Shown piece after piece: positions 61,612-64,000 of a DNA stretch of 64,000 nt. Below the pieces are notes generated by a model. The model was not told where the DNA came from. It did no database searches and worked only from the letters and a program-made list of their open reading frames with translations. Numbering within the stretch: position 1 is the stretch's first letter; each line of letters opens with the position of its first letter. Made by a program: the position numbers and the translations under genes. Source of the DNA: Candidatus Saccharimonadota bacterium (lineage in GTDB: Bacteria; Patescibacteriota; Saccharimonadia; Saccharimonadales; Saccharimonadaceae); contig JAFZQB010000012.1 in NCBI GenBank assembly GCA_017552385.1, positions 23,203 to 87,202 of the forward strand, read 5' to 3'.

Positions 61612-61875
61612 ATGTCTAGGGTAACGATATACTTCTTGTTTTGGACTCAGCTATTCGTCTTGATAGCTAGTTCCCTGATGACTGGGTTGAATGCGGCGCT
61701 TGGCGATGTTGACAATAGTATTATTTGGGGGCTAATAACCGTCGCGATGGCGTTTTGCGAGTTCTTAGTATTTAGGGAGATGCTCAAAGTTGTGAAGCCT
61801 CCGAAACGTAAGAGGCCGAAGCCGAAAAAAGTCAAAAAAGAAGTCGATCCTGACCCGTACGGACCTTCCGCCTGA
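61612..61875 (+). CDS. Small two-span membrane protein
   Basis: I start at the ATG at 61612 (87 residues) because GGAGGGGGTGAAAG lies before it. Two spans (about residues 5-27 and 33-55) are followed by a Lys/Pro-rich cytoplasmic tail (PPKRKRPKPKKVKKEVD). No family is recognised. TGCTATACT with -10 at 61563-61568 is its likely promoter. Confidence 0.6.
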   Translation: MSRVTIYFLFWTQLFVLIASSLMTGLNAALGDVDNSIIWGLITVAMAFCEFLVFREMLKVVKPPKRKRPKPKKVKKEVDPDPYGPSA

Positions 61876-61884
61876 TTCTAGTTG

Positions 61885-61911
61885 ATCGCCCTTTGAAGAG
61901 GGCGATTTTTG
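61885..61911 (+). terminator. Terminator of the 61.6-kb gene
   Basis: ATCGCCCT (61885-61892) pairs with AGGGCGAT (61899-61906), followed by TTTT. Confidence 0.8.
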
Positions 61912-61935
61912 ATACGCGCGCCAGAGCTAGCCCGC

Positions 61936-61971
61936 AAAAAAACTGGCTTGGGGGTAGCCAAGCCAGTTTTT
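61936..61971 (-). terminator. Terminator at the downstream end of the visible ribosomal operon
   Basis: AAAACTGGCTTGG and its complement form a perfect 13-bp stem (61939-61951 and 61958-61970), T-rich on both strands. It follows rpsH on the minus strand. Confidence 0.85.
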
Positions 61972-61980
61972 ATGTGGTTA

Positions 61981-62382
61981 TTACCAGACCTTTACAAGGA
62001 GTTCCCCGCCCAAACGTTCCTTAATGGCGTCACGGCCAGTCATGATGCCTTTAGATGTAGAGATGAGCACGAGACCACGGCCGGATTTGACCTTCGGAAT
62101 TTCGTCAACTGCTACATAGACACGACGACCTGGTTTGGAAACCTTTTCGATTTCGTGAATTGCAGGAACTTTGCCTGGTTCAGCGATAACAACGCGAAGG
62201 ATTTTTCTAGGCGAGTTATCTACGAGCTCGTAGTCGGCTAGATAGCCAGATGCCTTGAGGGCTTCGACGACGGCAACTTTGAGCTTGCTAGTCGGGAGAT
62301 AGATCTCGTTCTTCCCTACCATGAGGCAGTTACGGATACGAGTTAAGAGGTCTGCGATTTGATCTGTAGATTGAATAGACAT
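61981..62382 (-). CDS. rpsH: 30S ribosomal protein S8
   Basis: The 133-residue uS8 starts DQIADLLTRIRNCLMVGK, and ends with the conserved KSGRGLVLISTSKGIMTGRDA and GGELLVKVW. It binds helix 21 of 16S rRNA and commonly autoregulates the spc operon. It is the last gene before a strong terminator, so rplF and the rest of the usual spc operon do not follow here. Confidence 0.95.
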   Translation of the reverse strand: MSIQSTDQIADLLTRIRNCLMVGKNEIYLPTSKLKVAVVEALKASGYLADYELVDNSPRKILRVVIAEPGKVPAIHEIEKVSKPGRRVYVAVDEIPKVKSGRGLVLISTSKGIMTGRDAIKERLGGELLVKVW

Positions 62383-62398
62383 ATCTTTTTCCTTTCTC

Positions 62399-62668
62399 CT
62401 ACCAGCTACTCTTTGTTACGCCTGGGATTTCTCCCTTGGAGGCTTTTTCGCGGAAGGTAATGCGGCTCATACCGAAGCGGCGCATATACCCACGAGGACG
62501 ACCGTCTAGCATATCACGGTTTTTGAGGCGCGTGATGGAAGAATTCCTCGGGAGCTTTTGGAGACCTTCGAGGTCGCCAGCGGCTTTGAGTGCAGCACGT
62601 TTATCTTTATATTTTTCGTACATTTTGGCACGTTTTTGATCGCGGAGGACGGCAGATTTCTTAGCCAT
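62399..62668 (-). CDS. rpsN: 30S ribosomal protein S14 (zinc-independent type)
   Basis: The 89-residue uS14 has no cysteine, so it is the C-minus form; the conserved [24 protein letters not shown] stretch and the last [12 protein letters not shown] are present. It overlaps rplE by 1 bp. Confidence 0.94.
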   Translation of the reverse strand: MAKKSAVLRDQKRAKMYEKYKDKRAALKAAGDLEGLQKLPRNSSITRLKNRDMLDGRPRGYMRRFGMSRITFREKASKGEIPGVTKSSW

Positions 62669-63255
62669 TATTTTGCTCCTTTCTCAAACGGCATACCAAG
62701 CATTTCTAACAACTTTTTACTTCCTTCCTTGGAACCATTTTTAATAATAAAGGTGATTTCTAGTCCGTGGAGTACAGCGGAGTCTTCGAAGGTGATTTCT
62801 GGGAAGACAGTCTGTTCTCGGAGACCGAGGGAGTAATTACCCTGCTTATCGAATGAAGAGCTCGGAACGCCGTGGAAGTCGCGGACGTGCGGGAGAGCGA
62901 CGTTAATGAGGCGGTCAACGAACTCGTACATTTTGTCGTTTCTCAATGTAACGAGGTAGCCGACAGGTGCGCCCATGCCTTTGCGAATCTTGAAGGTTGC
63001 AATGGACTTCTTAGCAAGGCGTGAGGTTGGAGCTTGACCGGTGATTTTCTCAAGGGTTAGCTCAACTGTTTCGGTATAGCGTTTATCTTCGCGTTTTTTG
63101 CCTACGCCAGCAGAGACGACGACTTTGTCGAGCTTTGGAACTTCATTGATGTTTGAGAGTCCCAATTCTTTCTGAAGTTTCTTTTCGAGCTCGGTATTGT
63201 AGAGTTCTTTGAGGCGTGGGATGTATTTAGCATCAGTAGTTTTCTTGGTAGCCAT
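62668..63255 (-). CDS. rplE: 50S ribosomal protein L5
   Basis: The 195-residue uL5 has the family segments [78 protein letters not shown] and [11 protein letters not shown]. It binds 5S rRNA and the central protuberance. It starts 1 base after the rplN stop; the usual rplX (L24) between them is missing. Confidence 0.95.
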   Translation of the reverse strand: MATKKTTDAKYIPRLKELYNTELEKKLQKELGLSNINEVPKLDKVVVSAGVGKKREDKRYTETVELTLEKITGQAPTSRLAKKSIATFKIRKGMGAPVGYLVTLRNDKMYEFVDRLINVALPHVRDFHGVPSSSFDKQGNYSLGLREQTVFPEITFEDSAVLHGLEITFIIKNGSKEGSKKLLEMLGMPFEKGAK

Positions 63256-63256
63256 A

Positions 63257-63625
63257 TTAGAGTACCTCCGGTGCTAAGCTGATAATTTTGTTAAATCCGA
63301 GATCACGAAGTTCACGTGGAACTGGACCGAATACGCGAGTACCGCGTGGGGTCTTGTCGTCATTAACGAGCACGGCGGCATTGTCGTCGAAGCGGATGGT
63401 AGAACCATCAGGACGGCGGATCTGTTGACGAGTGCGAACGATGACGGCGCGAACAACGGCTTTTTTCTTGACGGCGCCGGTTGGGGACGCGTCTTTGACG
63501 CTGCAAGTGACGATATCGCCAACTCTAGCGTAGCGGGCGCGAGTGCCACCGAGGACGCGGATGACTCCGAGCTCTTTGGCGCCACTGTTGTCGGCAACCT
63601 TTAATCTAGTTTCTTGTTGAATCAT
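63257..63625 (-). CDS. rplN: 50S ribosomal protein L14
   Basis: The 122-residue uL14 starts [20 protein letters not shown] and has [42 protein letters not shown] and [13 protein letters not shown]. It overlaps rpsQ by one base. Confidence 0.96.
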   Translation of the reverse strand: MIQQETRLKVADNSGAKELGVIRVLGGTRARYARVGDIVTCSVKDASPTGAVKKKAVVRAVIVRTRQQIRRPDGSTIRFDDNAAVLVNDDKTPRGTRVFGPVPRELRDLGFNKIISLAPEVL

Positions 63626-63945
63626 TATTTCTCTCCTTCACCGTCTTCTGCGGGTTTGTTCTCTCCGAGAACGTCGGTGATTTCTTCTTTGAGCTCGACT
63701 GAGCCATGAGAGCGCTCTAGGACCTTGACCAGTTTGAAGGACTTAGTCTTAGAAAGCGGACGGCATGGAGCGATTTCGACCTTGTCGCCGAGATGAGCTT
63801 CGTTTTTCTCGTCGTGAGCAGTGTATTTACGAGTTTTCGTGTACTGCTTGCGATAAAGTGGGTGGGTTTCGCGATTTTCGATGGAGACGGTAATGGTCTT
63901 GTCACGTTTATCGGAGGAAACGATCCCGACTAATGTGTGTGCCAT
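63625..63945 (-). CDS. rpsQ: 30S ribosomal protein S17 with acidic extension
   Basis: The 106-residue uS17 has [45 protein letters not shown] and [16 protein letters not shown], then about 25 further residues, rich in Glu, that are not in typical uS17 (80-90 residues). It follows rplP with only two bases between, leaving no room for rpmC (L29), which usually lies here. Confidence 0.94.
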   Translation of the reverse strand: MAHTLVGIVSSDKRDKTITVSIENRETHPLYRKQYTKTRKYTAHDEKNEAHLGDKVEIAPCRPLSKTKSFKLVKVLERSHGSVELKEEITDVLGENKPAEDGEGEK

Positions 63946-63947
63946 AA

Positions 63948-64000
63948 TTAGAACTCCTCTTTCTTAATAATTTTTGTACGAACCGGAAGTTTGTGGCCAG
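63948..64000 (-). CDS. rplP: 50S ribosomal protein L16, C-terminal end
   Basis: The minus strand from 64000 reads GHKLPVRTKIIKKEEF and a TAA (63950-63948), which matches the usual uL16 end (AAHKLPIKTKF type). The rest of the gene lies beyond the window. It sits directly before rpsQ, the place that rpmC normally takes after rplP. Confidence 0.75.
   Translation of the reverse strand, partial: GHKLPVRTKIIKKEEF

Overview
The window is about 64 kb of chromosome from a very small-genome bacterium, most probably Candidatus Saccharibacteria (TM7, Patescibacteria/CPR). This is inferred from the gene content: short, tightly packed genes; a chromosomal VirD4-like ATPase; DprA; a ribosomal-protein operon without rpmC and rplX; a MurA with an XRE-type HTH domain at its N-terminus; and no amino-acid, nucleotide or lipid biosynthesis genes. 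TGA is used as a stop (for example at 812-814), so the code is the standard bacterial one. I could run no searches, so all family calls rest on motifs read by eye.

Layout. 1-9 kb: the end of an LPxTG surface protein, rplU, parAB, a short RelA/SpoT, RNase HI, a CYTH protein, XRE-MurA and a UvrD/PcrA helicase. 9-12.2 kb: a DUF4868/KwaB-like protein, then a region with two long RNA-like spacers around rsmH and a ftsL-like gene. 12.2-25.2 kb: hppA, tRNA-Gly, lemA, htpX, a membrane protein, ligA and a division/cell-wall run (ftsI, mraY, ftsW, murG, short ftsQ). 25.2-26 kb is an 833-bp gene-free spacer with a short repeat array. 26-36.5 kb: VirD4-like ATPase, a sigma-region-4/HARE protein, topA, dprA, an orphan ncRNA, pth/rarA and ppa. 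36.5-45.8 kb: a histidine kinase, response regulator, recO, glyS and unknown-gene operon, and a CIRCE-controlled clpC, HELLH-protein and clpP operon. 45.9-53 kb: fusA flanked by two unknown-gene cassettes, then pgk and pyk. 53-62 kb: envelope proteins, pnuC, two tRNA-Glu genes and gltX. 62-64 kb: part of the S10/spc ribosomal operon on the minus strand.

How it fits together. The genes cover chromosome partition and repair, peptidoglycan synthesis and septation, translation, lower glycolysis with pyrophosphate handling, proteolysis under heat-shock control, NMN or ribosyl-nicotinamide import, and DNA uptake or transfer (dprA, VirD4-like). This suits a host-dependent epibiont that imports building blocks but builds its own wall.

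The most general signal is promoter placement. For at least a dozen first genes of transcription units, a TGnTATAAT-like extended -10 box lies only 7-10 bases before the ATG, which predicts leaderless mRNAs. Operon-internal genes and several unknown or accessory genes instead have clear Shine-Dalgarno sequences. Other points worth a second look are the orphan ncRNA at 33.7-34.0 kb, the structured spacer with a small ORF between rsmH and ftsL, a LigA without its zinc finger, an EF-G with NKIN instead of NKxD, a tRNA-Gly with an apparent U19-A56 swap, and the paired cassettes around fusA.
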